Shown here: positions 8,247 through 16,643 of the stretch, in pieces
Layout: every line of letters starts with the position of its first letter
Position numbering within the stretch: the stretch's first letter is position 1
Notes under the pieces: generated by a model
Seen by the model: only the letters and a program-made list of their open reading frames with translations
Told to the model about the DNA's origin: nothing
Databases searched by the model: none
Origin: Curtobacterium sp. UCD-KPL2560
Lineage (GTDB): Bacteria; Actinomycetota; Actinomycetes; Actinomycetales; Microbacteriaceae
NCBI RefSeq assembly: GCF_001705035.1
Contig: NZ_MCIG01000015.1
Location: 1 to 48,601, forward strand
Direction: 5' to 3'
Length of the DNA stretch: 48,601 bases
Program-made: the position numbers and the translations under genes

Positions 8247-9695
8247 GTGGAACTGCGCGACTACATCACAGTGCTGCGCAAGGGATGGGTGCTGATCGTC
8301 GTGCTCGCCCTCGTGGGTGTCGCCGCGGCGGCCGGGTTCTCCCTGCTCAAGAAGCCCGTGTACTCGGCGAGTGCGCAGGTGTTCGTCTCGACCGAGACCT
8401 CGGGCAGTGCGAGCGACCTGGCGCAGGGCAACACGTTCACGCAGCAGCGCGTGCTGACCTACTCGAACCTGGTGCAGACGCCGATCGTGCTCCTGCCGGT
8501 CATCTCGTCGCTCCGGCTCGACATGAACGCCGACCAGCTTGCCTCCATGGTCTCGGCGACGGCGCCGACGAGCACCACGCTCATCTCGATCACCGTGACC
8601 GACACGAACCCGGTGCAGGCCACCGAGATCGCGAACGCCGTCTCGGCGAGCCTGACCAACGTCGTGCAGGACATCGAGTCCACCGACGCGAACGGCAAGG
8701 GCACCGTCAAGCTGACCCGCGTGAAGCAGGCCGACGTGCCGCTCGCGCCGATCAGCCCCAACGTCCCCGTGAACATCGCCCTCGGCCTGCTCGTCGGGCT
8801 CGCGCTCGGCGTCGGCATCGCGGTCCTGCGCGAGACCCTCGACAACCGCGTCCGCACCGAGGTCGACGTCGAGAAGATCAGCGACAAGCCCGTCGTCGGC
8901 GGCATCGCGTTCGACGGCAAGGCCGCCGAGCGACCCCTCATCGTGCAGGTCGACCCGCGCAGCCCGCGCGCCGAGTCCTTCCGCACGCTCCGCACGAACC
9001 TGCAGTTCCTCGACCTCGGCACCGGCTCGCGCACCTTCGTGATGACGTCGTCGATGCAGTCCGAGGGCAAGAGCACCACGGTCGCGAACCTGGCGATCGC
9101 GCTCGACAGCGCCGGCTTCCGCGTCATCCTCATCGACGCCGACCTGCGCCGCCCGCGCGTCGGCGAGTACATGGACGTCGACGGCTCCGCCGGCCTGACC
9201 GACGTGCTCATCGGCCGCGCCACGCTCGAGGACGTCGCGCACCCCTGGGGTCGCGGCAACCTCGTCGTCCTGCCCGCCGGGCAGATCCCGCCGAACCCGT
9301 CGGAGCTCCTCGGTTCGAAGGCGATGGAGGAGCTCATCGCGACGCTCGAGCAGCAGTTCGACTACGTGCTGTTCGACGCCCCGCCCCTGCTGCCCGTCAC
9401 CGACGCCGCGATCCTGTCGAAGAAGGCGTCCGGCGCCATCCTCGCGGTCGCGTCCGGCAAGACGCACAAGGGCCAGCTCGCCGCCGCGGTCGCGTCGCTC
9501 GAGAACGTCGGCGCTCCGATCGCCGGCTTCGTCATCACGATGATGCCGGTACGTGGGCCGGGGGCCTACGGCTACGGGCGCTACGGCTACGGCTACGGCT
9601 ACGGCCTCGACGACGAGCAGCCGCCGCAGCCGTCCGCGAAGCCGCCGAAGAAGGCCCGCGGGAAGCTCGGCACGCTGCGCCGCGCCGACCGCTGA
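8247..9695 (+). CDS. Polysaccharide co-polymerase / BY-type tyrosine autokinase
   Basis: 482-residue inner-membrane protein that fuses a Wzz chain-length domain to a cytoplasmic tyrosine kinase. A first transmembrane helix (about 14-34) and a second (about 172-196) bracket the extracellular Wzz region. The kinase part has Walker A SEGKST (Lys275), Walker A' IDADLRRP (Asp297, Asp299) and Walker B LFDAPP (Asp377). The C-terminus carries a cluster of six tyrosines alternating with glycine (about 440-453), the expected autophosphorylation site. The GTG at 8247 has a GGAAGG site 9 nt upstream and starts at the conserved ELRDYITVLRKGW. It heads the forward polysaccharide operon. The likely role is control of polymer length and export with the flippase and polymerase downstream. 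Confidence 0.92.
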   Translation: MELRDYITVLRKGWVLIVVLALVGVAAAAGFSLLKKPVYSASAQVFVSTETSGSASDLAQGNTFTQQRVLTYSNLVQTPIVLLPVISSLRLDMNADQLASMVSATAPTSTTLISITVTDTNPVQATEIANAVSASLTNVVQDIESTDANGKGTVKLTRVKQADVPLAPISPNVPVNIALGLLVGLALGVGIAVLRETLDNRVRTEVDVEKISDKPVVGGIAFDGKAAERPLIVQVDPRSPRAESFRTLRTNLQFLDLGTGSRTFVMTSSMQSEGKSTTVANLAIALDSAGFRVILIDADLRRPRVGEYMDVDGSAGLTDVLIGRATLEDVAHPWGRGNLVVLPAGQIPPNPSELLGSKAMEELIATLEQQFDYVLFDAPPLLPVTDAAILSKKASGAILAVASGKTHKGQLAAAVASLENVGAPIAGFVITMMPVRGPGAYGYGRYGYGYGYGLDDEQPPQPSAKPPKKARGKLGTLRRADR

Positions 9696-9711
9696 GACGG
9701 GGGACGACGAC

Positions 9712-10683
9712 ATGGCTCGTGACCGGGGGACCCGAAGCCTCGGCGGTGCACTGCGACGGAACACGCTGATCGGCGTCGCCGTCGTGATCGTCGCGCTGGT
9801 CGTCATCGACGTGGTGCTCGTCGCGCTCGCGCTCGGCCGCACCGACCCCGCCACGACGGGGACGCCCCGTCCGGCGCCCACCTACTCGAGTGTGCCGTCC
9901 GACGACGCGTCGGCGACACCGTCGCCGACGCCGTCGGCGTCCGCGACGCCGGGCGCGGGCGGCACCGCGCAGGGTGCGTCGAGCGTCCCGGCCCGCCACC
10001 TGCTGTCTGCAGTCGACGGCCGGGAGGCATGGCGCGCCTCCAGTGCGTCGTGTTCCGCTGCGGACGTGGTGCTGGAGCACACCGTCGACGCGGGGACCAC
10101 CTGGCAGCCCGTCGCGCTCGGCCCGGACGTGCGTGCCCTGTGGGGCATGCGCGCCACGACCAGCGGACTGTCGATCCTCGCCGCCGTCGGCGACGGATGC
10201 GCGCCGACCGAGCGCACCAGCGTCGACGACGGCGCGACCTGGAAGGCGGCCACTGCCGGCGCTGCCGGCGCCGCGATCACGCCCGACGGCCTGCTGCTCA
10301 ACGGCGTCGCGGTCCCGACGCCCTGCCCCGAGCCGATCGACGCGTTCCAGGGCGTCCGCTCGGCGATCGTCGTCTGCGACACCACCGTGCAGTGGCGCGC
10401 CGGCACCGGCGCGTGGGTGTCGGTGCCGCTCGCGGGTGTCCGCGGGGTCGCCGTGAACGACGCCTCGTACACGCTCGCCCGCGTCGGTGTGCCGGAGTGC
10501 CAGGGCGTGCAGATCGCGACCATGAGCGCCGTGGGCGTGACGCCCGCGACCACCGCCAAGGCCGTCGGCTGCGAGCCGGCGGACGACGGCGCGCAGATCG
10601 CGATCGACCGGGCGGGCGTCAACGTGTGGACGTGGGTGGGGGACGCGGTCGCGGTGTCGACCGACGGGGGCGCGACGTGGTAG
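9712..10683 (+). CDS. Membrane-anchored protein with Asp-box (BNR) repeats
   Basis: 323-residue predicted surface protein. A basic N-terminus leads to one transmembrane helix (about residues 19-42), then a Ser/Thr/Pro-rich linker (about 45-90) and an extracellular domain. The domain has three exact Asp boxes, S/T-x-D-x-G-x-T-W: TVDAGTTW (124-131), SVDDGATW (170-177) and STDGGATW (316-323). Such boxes occur in sialidase and sortilin-type beta-propellers. The protein ends on the Trp of the third box, so the last blade appears incomplete. It sits between the kinase and the initiating sugar transferase. Binding or processing of the exported polysaccharide is an inference. No catalytic residues of a sialidase can be assigned. 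Confidence 0.72.
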   Translation: MARDRGTRSLGGALRRNTLIGVAVVIVALVVIDVVLVALALGRTDPATTGTPRPAPTYSSVPSDDASATPSPTPSASATPGAGGTAQGASSVPARHLLSAVDGREAWRASSASCSAADVVLEHTVDAGTTWQPVALGPDVRALWGMRATTSGLSILAAVGDGCAPTERTSVDDGATWKAATAGAAGAAITPDGLLLNGVAVPTPCPEPIDAFQGVRSAIVVCDTTVQWRAGTGAWVSVPLAGVRGVAVNDASYTLARVGVPECQGVQIATMSAVGVTPATTAKAVGCEPADDGAQIAIDRAGVNVWTWVGDAVAVSTDGGATW

Positions 10684-10696
10684 GCGGGAGGTCCCG

Positions 10697-12163
10697 GTGA
10701 CCGTCCAGGGCGCGCGTGCCGCGACCACTCCGGCGAGCACGCTGGAGTGGAGCCACCGGTACTCCCGGCGCGTCCTGGTGACGGACCTGCTCGCCCTGAT
10801 CTGGGTCGTGTTCGGCGTGCAGATCGCCTGGCTCGGGTTCAGCTCGGACCTGGCGACCAACACCGCCGACCTCAAGCTCAGCTACTTCGCGATCTCGGTC
10901 GTCGTCATCGCCGTGTGGATGACCGGCCTCGCGATCTACGACACCCGCGGCCCCCGCGTCATCGGCGTCGGCAGCTCGGAGTACCGCCTGGTCGCCGACT
11001 CGAGCGTCCGGGTGTTCGGCCTCATCGCCATCGCCGCGTACCTGCTGCGCGTCGACCTCGCCCGCGGCTACGTCCTCATCGCCTTCCCGCTCGGCATCCT
11101 CGTCCTGCTGCTGTCGCGCTGGATGTGGCGGCAGTGGCTCGTCGCCGAGCGCAAGCACGGCGGCTACTCGGCGCGCGTGCTGCTCGTCGGGTCGACCGCG
11201 AGCGTGCTCCACATCGGACGGGAACTCGCCCGCTCGCCCGAGGCCGGCTACCGCGTCGTCGGTGCCGCGGTCGCCGACGGCACCCGCGGTGTCCTGCCCG
11301 GCAGCACCATCGAGAGCCACGGCGGCATCGACGACGTCGCCGCGGCGCTCCGCGCCACCGGCGCCGACACCGTCGTCATCACGAGCTCGGACGACCTGCC
11401 GCCCGAGCGCGTCCGCCAGCTCAGCTGGTCGCTCGAGCCCGGCCGCCAGCACCTGGTCGTCGCGCCGAGCCTGACCGACATCGGCGGCCCGCGGATCCAC
11501 ACCCGCCCTGTGCAGGGCCTGCCGCTGATCCACGTCGAGACCCCGACGTACTCCGGCCGGAAGCTCTACACGAAGCGCGCCTTCGACCTGGTCGGGTCGG
11601 CGCTGCTCATCGCCGTGCTGTCGCCGCTGCTCGTCCTGCTTGCGATCCTGGTGAAGGCCGGTTCGTCCGGGCCGGTCTTCTTCCGCCAGGAGCGCGTCGG
11701 CCTGAACGGCTCGACGTTCCACATGATCAAGTTCCGCTCGATGGTCGTCGACGCCGAGGCCCGCCTGCAGGAACTCAGCGCGCTCGACCGAGCCGAGGGG
11801 AACACGGTCCTGTTCAAGATGAAGGACGACCCCCGGGTGACCCGCATCGGAGCGGTCATGCGCCGCTACAGCCTGGACGAGGTGCCGCAGCTGTTCAACG
11901 TGCTGGTCGGCAACATGTCGCTCGTCGGCCCCCGACCGCCGCTCGCTCGCGAAGTCGAGCGGTACGACCAGCACGTGCACCGCAGGTTCCTGGTGAAGCC
12001 GGGCATGACGGGGCTGTGGCAGGTCAGTGGGCGGTCGGACCTGTCGTGGGAGGACTCGGTGCGGTTGGACCTGTACTACGTGGAGAACTGGTCGGTGATG
12101 GGCGATGCCGTGATCGTGTGGAAGACGGCGCGAGCTGTACTTGCGAGTGAAGGTGCATATTGA
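10697..12163 (+). CDS. Exopolysaccharide polyprenyl glycosylphosphotransferase
   Basis: 488-residue membrane enzyme expected to transfer a sugar-1-phosphate to undecaprenyl phosphate, starting repeat-unit assembly. The N-terminal half has about four transmembrane helices and a Rossmann-like domain (about 150-260). The C-terminal catalytic domain (about 290-488) has a membrane hairpin, then FFRQERVGLNG, FKMKDDPRVTR, DEVPQLFNVL, SLVGPRPPL and KPGMTGLWQVSGRS, all signatures of the WbaP/ExoY family. The GTG start has GGGAGG 5 nt upstream. The stop overlaps the start of the next gene by 4 nt. GC content is genome-like through most of the gene and falls at its very end. The sugar specificity cannot be read from the sequence. 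Confidence 0.95.
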   Translation: MTVQGARAATTPASTLEWSHRYSRRVLVTDLLALIWVVFGVQIAWLGFSSDLATNTADLKLSYFAISVVVIAVWMTGLAIYDTRGPRVIGVGSSEYRLVADSSVRVFGLIAIAAYLLRVDLARGYVLIAFPLGILVLLLSRWMWRQWLVAERKHGGYSARVLLVGSTASVLHIGRELARSPEAGYRVVGAAVADGTRGVLPGSTIESHGGIDDVAAALRATGADTVVITSSDDLPPERVRQLSWSLEPGRQHLVVAPSLTDIGGPRIHTRPVQGLPLIHVETPTYSGRKLYTKRAFDLVGSALLIAVLSPLLVLLAILVKAGSSGPVFFRQERVGLNGSTFHMIKFRSMVVDAEARLQELSALDRAEGNTVLFKMKDDPRVTRIGAVMRRYSLDEVPQLFNVLVGNMSLVGPRPPLAREVERYDQHVHRRFLVKPGMTGLWQVSGRSDLSWEDSVRLDLYYVENWSVMGDAVIVWKTARAVLASEGAY

Positions 12164-13416
12164 CCTCTTTCCAGCACGGCGATCAGCTAGCCAGCCGATA
12201 CGCGACGCAGCCGATCTCGCCCGCTATAGCCCTACTTTTCTTCGCGGTGGGGTTTTCCGCCGCGTTCAGAACCCTACAGATTGGCAGTGTCCACCTGTTT
12301 ACGGTTCTTACTGCACTCGCCTTCCTAGCTCTATGGAGCCGGCGGAAGCCTTCGATGGCTGTGCTCTCAATCGGGCTTATGGCCTTGCTAGGTATCGGCC
12401 TGATCGATATGTCGCTTCTATGGCCGAACTTGGCTGTGAATCCTCTGCTTGGGGCGCAGCTGGCGATTCTGGGAGTCTCCGCTTTCGCTTTAGCAACGAC
12501 GGCCGACAAGAAATCAGTTTTGTGGGCATACCGTGGGTTACTTACGGGTGCGAGCTTGTCCTCAGCGGTAGCAATACTTCAGCAGTTTCGACTGATTCAA
12601 ACCGAACTGTGGACGGACAGCAGCGGCCTTTCTCGCCCCACCGGATTGGTGGAGGAGCCTGATTGGGCCGGCTTTTTTGCAGCTTGCGCACTTCTACTCC
12701 TCGTACGAGGCGTCGTGCGCAGAGGTCGTGTGTGGTGGTTGTTGTTCGCCATCAACAGTGCTTGCGTAATCTTCTGTCTAGCACGAGCATCTTGGTTGGC
12801 TCTGGCGGTATCCTTTGCGCTAGTCCTATTCGCGGTGGCGACGAAGCGTCGAACAGCCTATCCCATAATTGTGGGACGGCGACTCGTGGGGGCCGCTTCC
12901 ATCGCTCTCTTTTTAGTGATCGTCGTCGATCGACCCTTCCGTGAAATAGCACTTAATCGAGTCCTGAGCATTTTCAGTGATGAGCACCGTGACCTGAATG
13001 CCGTGTATAGGCAGCAGCAGCTAGATGGACTCTGGAATTTGGTTCAAACCGCTCCGTGGCACGGGTGGGGCCTAACCGCAAGCGCTCGTGTCAGTAGTAC
13101 GGGAGTGTTGGGCGTACAAGGCGGGAACAGCGTCCCAACAAACTGGGTACTCGGGCTCGCATCGGATGCGGGTATCCTAGCTTTCCCGTTCTTTGTGATG
13201 GTGCTGGTGCTTGCTGTCCTTCGGGCTGGATCAGTTTCGGCCCAGGTGCTGGCTATGGTAGCGGTGAACAGTTTGTTCTCGAATCTGCTTTTTTCTCCGA
13301 TCTGGTGGCTCGCCTTAGCGCTCGCGGCTAGCGAAGATGGAGCGTTGGTGTCCGCGGCACCGGGGAAAGGTTCATCGGCAGCGCACCGTTTGAGAGGGCG
13401 AGTTGGCGTTGGGTAG
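12160..13416 (+). CDS. O-antigen ligase/polymerase (Wzy-like) membrane protein
   Basis: 418-residue protein with about ten to twelve transmembrane helices. A large loop around residues 260-330 contains WHGWGLTAS, the usual position of the functional periplasmic loop in the O-antigen ligase/Wzy family. It likely polymerises lipid-linked repeat units outside the membrane. The TTG at 12160 is chosen because GAAGG lies 6-7 nt upstream and the gene overlaps the transferase stop by 4 nt. Base composition is much less GC-rich than upstream (for example 30 of 60 bases at 12541-12600), consistent with acquisition by transfer. It overlaps the flippase gene by 14 nt. Confidence 0.85.
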   Translation: MTSFQHGDQLASRYATQPISPAIALLFFAVGFSAAFRTLQIGSVHLFTVLTALAFLALWSRRKPSMAVLSIGLMALLGIGLIDMSLLWPNLAVNPLLGAQLAILGVSAFALATTADKKSVLWAYRGLLTGASLSSAVAILQQFRLIQTELWTDSSGLSRPTGLVEEPDWAGFFAACALLLLVRGVVRRGRVWWLLFAINSACVIFCLARASWLALAVSFALVLFAVATKRRTAYPIIVGRRLVGAASIALFLVIVVDRPFREIALNRVLSIFSDEHRDLNAVYRQQQLDGLWNLVQTAPWHGWGLTASARVSSTGVLGVQGGNSVPTNWVLGLASDAGILAFPFFVMVLVLAVLRAGSVSAQVLAMVAVNSLFSNLLFSPIWWLALALAASEDGALVSAAPGKGSSAAHRLRGRVGVG

Positions 13417-14701
13417 TGGGCGTAGGGCTGTATCAATCACATTGGTAGCGAACATGCTGCCGGCTGCACTTGGATTCTTGAGTGCGCCCGTGCTTGCTAG
13501 AGCATTCCCGGTGGCGGAGCGTGGGGAGGTTGCTGCCGCGACCGCACTGGTGCTGCTGGCGAGTAGCTGCTTGTCCTTCGGTTTCCCGGAGTCTCTCACC
13601 TACCACTTCGCTCGCCACTTGGTGGATAGGAGGCTCCTGACCTCGGTGGCCCTTGTGGTCCTCGCTGCGGGCAGCCTCACATGGATCGCGTTGCTGGGCT
13701 CACTACCACTTTTGATGCCGGGAGATGCGCAGGTACAACAACTGACAAGACTAGCCTTGGTGGCCTTGGTGCCGACACTGTTTGTCGGAGCGGCACGGGG
13801 TATCGCGATAGGCCTACAGCGGTGGTGGTTGGTCGCGATCGAACGGGGAAGCGGCGCTGGCCTGAGGTTGATCGCGCTCCTGGCGCTTCTGACGTCGGAC
13901 AATTTGAGCCAGGAGTGGGCTGTCGCGGTCGTTTCCATCAGTGGCTTCGCTGGCGGAATCGCGTATCTAGGCTTGATCAGGCAGCAGACCTTTGCAACTA
14001 CTGATCCTCAAAGGGTCACACTTCGGCAATTCACATCGTACGGCAGTCGAGTATGGATCGGCTCGCTAACCGGAATCCTTCTGAGCCGCCTGGACCAAGC
14101 GATCCTGACTCCGATCGCCGGCGCCGACGCCTTGGGCATATATGTTGTGGCGGCTACAATTGTTGAACTATCCCTTGTGATTAATGCTGCAGTAAGCACC
14201 GTGATGTTTTCGCGCCAGTCCTCGAGCGTGAACGACGAGGAGCTGGGCTCAGCAGCAAGAGTGTCTACATTATTGACGTTTGTTGCCTGCGCCTGTATCG
14301 CCGCTGTGGCGCCGATTGCCATACCGCTTGCCTTCGGGGGCGAATACGACTCAGCCTTCCTGCCATTATGCATTCTCCTCGCGGGTGTATCTCTCGCCAA
14401 TCCAGGTTCCGTTGCGGGCTCGGGGCTGAATGCGCGGGGGCGACCAGGGCTCCGCAGCGTTGCATTGCTCGCGGGACTCTCGGTGAATATCCTTTTGCTT
14501 CTCTCACTCGGCTCGCAATTCGGTGCAGTCGGGGCTGCAGTGGCGACGCTCGGCGGCACCTTCGTAGCGGGGTGGACGAATATCGTTTTTTTGAGATTCA
14601 TGTACGGTGTCCCGGTCAACAGCTTTGTTGGTATTCGCCGATCTGACCTTCGACTTATAAAGGAAAATGTGCTCAGTGCGCGAGTAAGGGGAGCAAAATG
14701 A
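13403..14701 (+). CDS. Oligosaccharide flippase (Wzx-like)
   Basis: 432-residue polytopic protein of the MOP/MATE polysaccharide transporter superfamily, with about twelve to fourteen transmembrane helices and few charged residues between them. It is expected to flip undecaprenyl-linked repeat units across the membrane for the polymerase encoded just before it. The start is a TTG at 13403 with GAGAGGGCGAG just upstream. An alternative start further in would remove the first helix. Its stop overlaps the next ATG (ATGA). Lower GC and codons such as ATA and TTA mark it as part of the transferred segment. Confidence 0.87.
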   Translation: MALGSGRRAVSITLVANMLPAALGFLSAPVLARAFPVAERGEVAAATALVLLASSCLSFGFPESLTYHFARHLVDRRLLTSVALVVLAAGSLTWIALLGSLPLLMPGDAQVQQLTRLALVALVPTLFVGAARGIAIGLQRWWLVAIERGSGAGLRLIALLALLTSDNLSQEWAVAVVSISGFAGGIAYLGLIRQQTFATTDPQRVTLRQFTSYGSRVWIGSLTGILLSRLDQAILTPIAGADALGIYVVAATIVELSLVINAAVSTVMFSRQSSSVNDEELGSAARVSTLLTFVACACIAAVAPIAIPLAFGGEYDSAFLPLCILLAGVSLANPGSVAGSGLNARGRPGLRSVALLAGLSVNILLLLSLGSQFGAVGAAVATLGGTFVAGWTNIVFLRFMYGVPVNSFVGIRRSDLRLIKENVLSARVRGAK

Positions 14702-15777
14702 GCAGGCTGTCGGTGGCCTATGTGGCGAGTACGCAGTATGACGGCGGCGCGGAGCGGCATGTTATTCGCCTAGCAGCCTTGATGGGAGAGCTTTGCCCGG
14801 CTTTCATCATTGGGGGCTTCGGGCGCGACGGCGCGATTGAGCAACAGGCTCGGAATTATGCGCTCGGGGGAAAATGGGTTACGCGTAACCTCCCTTCGGC
14901 TTTCGTCCGCTTGCCGGTAGAGCTCTGGCGAGCGCGAAAGATTGCGCGAACGCGACCGGCGTCGGTCTATCACATGCATTTCAAGCGAGAGCAGATTGGT
15001 TTTTCAAAGTCGTTCAGCAAACTAGGTAGGGTCGTCTGGACGGAACACGGCGTTTTTCCCGGAAGTATTTTCGGTGCTGTTCTGAAACCACTTTATAGGC
15101 GCGCTTCCCGTAATGTTCACACGATAATCTGCGTCTCTGACCGTGTGCGCGACAGTATCGAGGAAGTTTTAGGGTCGTCCCAGAAGCTCGTAGTCATCCC
15201 TAACGCCGTCGACGTGCAGCAGTTGCGTGCCGCTCGTGAAAGTCTGCGTAGTCGAACAAGGCAGGAGATGGGATTCAATGACACGGACCGTGTAGCTCTG
15301 ATAATTGGGCGGCTGTCCCCTTCGAAACGTCCTCGTCTTGCGATCGAAGCGGCTCTCGACGGTCGATGCAAGGTGATCGTTGCGGGCGCAGGGGTGGAAG
15401 CCGCAGCGTTGAGGCACGACTTTGCGCCCGCCGGGGTTCGCTTTCTCGGATCAGTAGCAGATCCTCGTCCCCTGTGGGCGGCCGCAGACGTTCATTTGTT
15501 TCTCTCCAACGGAGAGGGCGAAGGACTTCCTACCGTCCTGCTCGAGGCGGGCGCTGCTGGTGTGCCCACCGTGATCTCATCTGACTGTGGTTTCGCCGAT
15601 CTGGCTACCGGAATGGGGGGCGTCGCCGTCGATCCAGTGCGCGATCGTGTTTCGAGAGCTTTGAGCGAATGGGAGTTCTCCGACGCGGTTCCGTCAATCG
15701 TGGACGCCTATGATACTCGCCGGTGGATTCAATCGCACAATGCGACCTATCTCGATGCTGTCAGGGAGCGCTCATGA
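14698..15777 (+). CDS. GT4 family glycosyltransferase
   Basis: 359-residue GT-B fold glycosyltransferase. The N-terminal domain begins VAYVASTQYDGGAERHV, with the glycine-rich loop typical of the family. The C-terminal domain has IIGRLSPSKRP and the EX7E motif EGLPTVLLE (about residues 277-285), which positions the donor nucleotide sugar. It likely adds one sugar to the lipid-linked repeat unit on the cytoplasmic face. Translationally coupled on both sides by ATGA overlaps. Donor and acceptor are unknown. Confidence 0.9.
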   Translation: MSRLSVAYVASTQYDGGAERHVIRLAALMGELCPAFIIGGFGRDGAIEQQARNYALGGKWVTRNLPSAFVRLPVELWRARKIARTRPASVYHMHFKREQIGFSKSFSKLGRVVWTEHGVFPGSIFGAVLKPLYRRASRNVHTIICVSDRVRDSIEEVLGSSQKLVVIPNAVDVQQLRAARESLRSRTRQEMGFNDTDRVALIIGRLSPSKRPRLAIEAALDGRCKVIVAGAGVEAAALRHDFAPAGVRFLGSVADPRPLWAAADVHLFLSNGEGEGLPTVLLEAGAAGVPTVISSDCGFADLATGMGGVAVDPVRDRVSRALSEWEFSDAVPSIVDAYDTRRWIQSHNATYLDAVRERS

Positions 15778-16643
15778 CGAACGAATTGGGAGCCTTGACT
15801 AGGTCGGTGGTAGGTATGTCGGTCATGCACGCGCGCAATCTCTTCTATCGACGACGCTTCCCCTTTGCCGCTAGTGGCGTCACGGTTAGTCTGACTTCTT
15901 ATGGAGCGCGACTCAGAACTGCGCATCTGGCGGTCGAATCGATTCTCCGAGGGCGGGTTAAGCCGAGTCGGGTGATTCTTTGGATTGCGGAAGAAGAAAG
16001 AGTGGCTCGCCTACCGGGCGGGCTTAGGCGTCTCGCGGCGAGAGGGGTAGAGATTCGCTACGTTCAGGACGACGGGCCGCACAAGAAGTACTGGCCAATT
16101 ATCTCCGAGCTGGACGAACTTCCCCTAGCGGTCGTAGTGGCCGATGATGATGTCATTTATCCTCGCTATTGGTTGGCGGAGTTGACGGAAGAGCATGATC
16201 GGACTGGGCGAGAGGTTATTGCTCATCGTGCCGCGTTAGTTGACATAGACGAGTCAGGGAACATAAAACCCTATGTTGAGTGGCAACACGCGCTCAAAGG
16301 GGAGTGTGGACCACGAGTTCTTCCCACGGGCATGGGGGGTGTCCTCTATGGTCGCCTCGCCTTAGAAGCAGTGGCCGCGCGTGGAACTGGCTTCCGAATT
16401 GTTGCTCCGCGGGCCGATGACCTGTGGTTGCACGCTTGCGTAGTATCCGCCGGATTTCAACCGGTACAGCTCAAACGTACTGATCGCAGAAATTTCGCAG
16501 ATGTTCGTGGGAGTGGCGCCGCAACGCTGACTTCGCAAAATGTGGGCGGCGGAGGTAATGATGAAGTATTCGCGCGACTTCTTATGTGCCCGTCCTACAA
16601 CGCCGCACTTCGAAAGGGCGCTGGGTCTCTAGGGCCGAGCTAG
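15774..16643 (+). CDS. Putative GT-A type glycosyltransferase
   Basis: 289-residue protein. It opens with VSLTSYGARLRTAHLAVESI, then has SRVILWI, an HKKYWP motif and VVADDDVIYP (about residues 123-132). The DDD is the expected metal and nucleotide-sugar binding motif. This pattern recurs in poorly characterised capsule glycosyltransferases, but I cannot assign a CAZy family with certainty. The ATG at 15774 overlaps the previous stop. It is the last gene of the forward operon, and its TAG stop shares the tetranucleotide CTAG with the stop of the convergent gene. Confidence 0.75.
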   Translation: MTNELGALTRSVVGMSVMHARNLFYRRRFPFAASGVTVSLTSYGARLRTAHLAVESILRGRVKPSRVILWIAEEERVARLPGGLRRLAARGVEIRYVQDDGPHKKYWPIISELDELPLAVVVADDDVIYPRYWLAELTEEHDRTGREVIAHRAALVDIDESGNIKPYVEWQHALKGECGPRVLPTGMGGVLYGRLALEAVAARGTGFRIVAPRADDLWLHACVVSAGFQPVQLKRTDRRNFADVRGSGAATLTSQNVGGGGNDEVFARLLMCPSYNAALRKGAGSLGPS

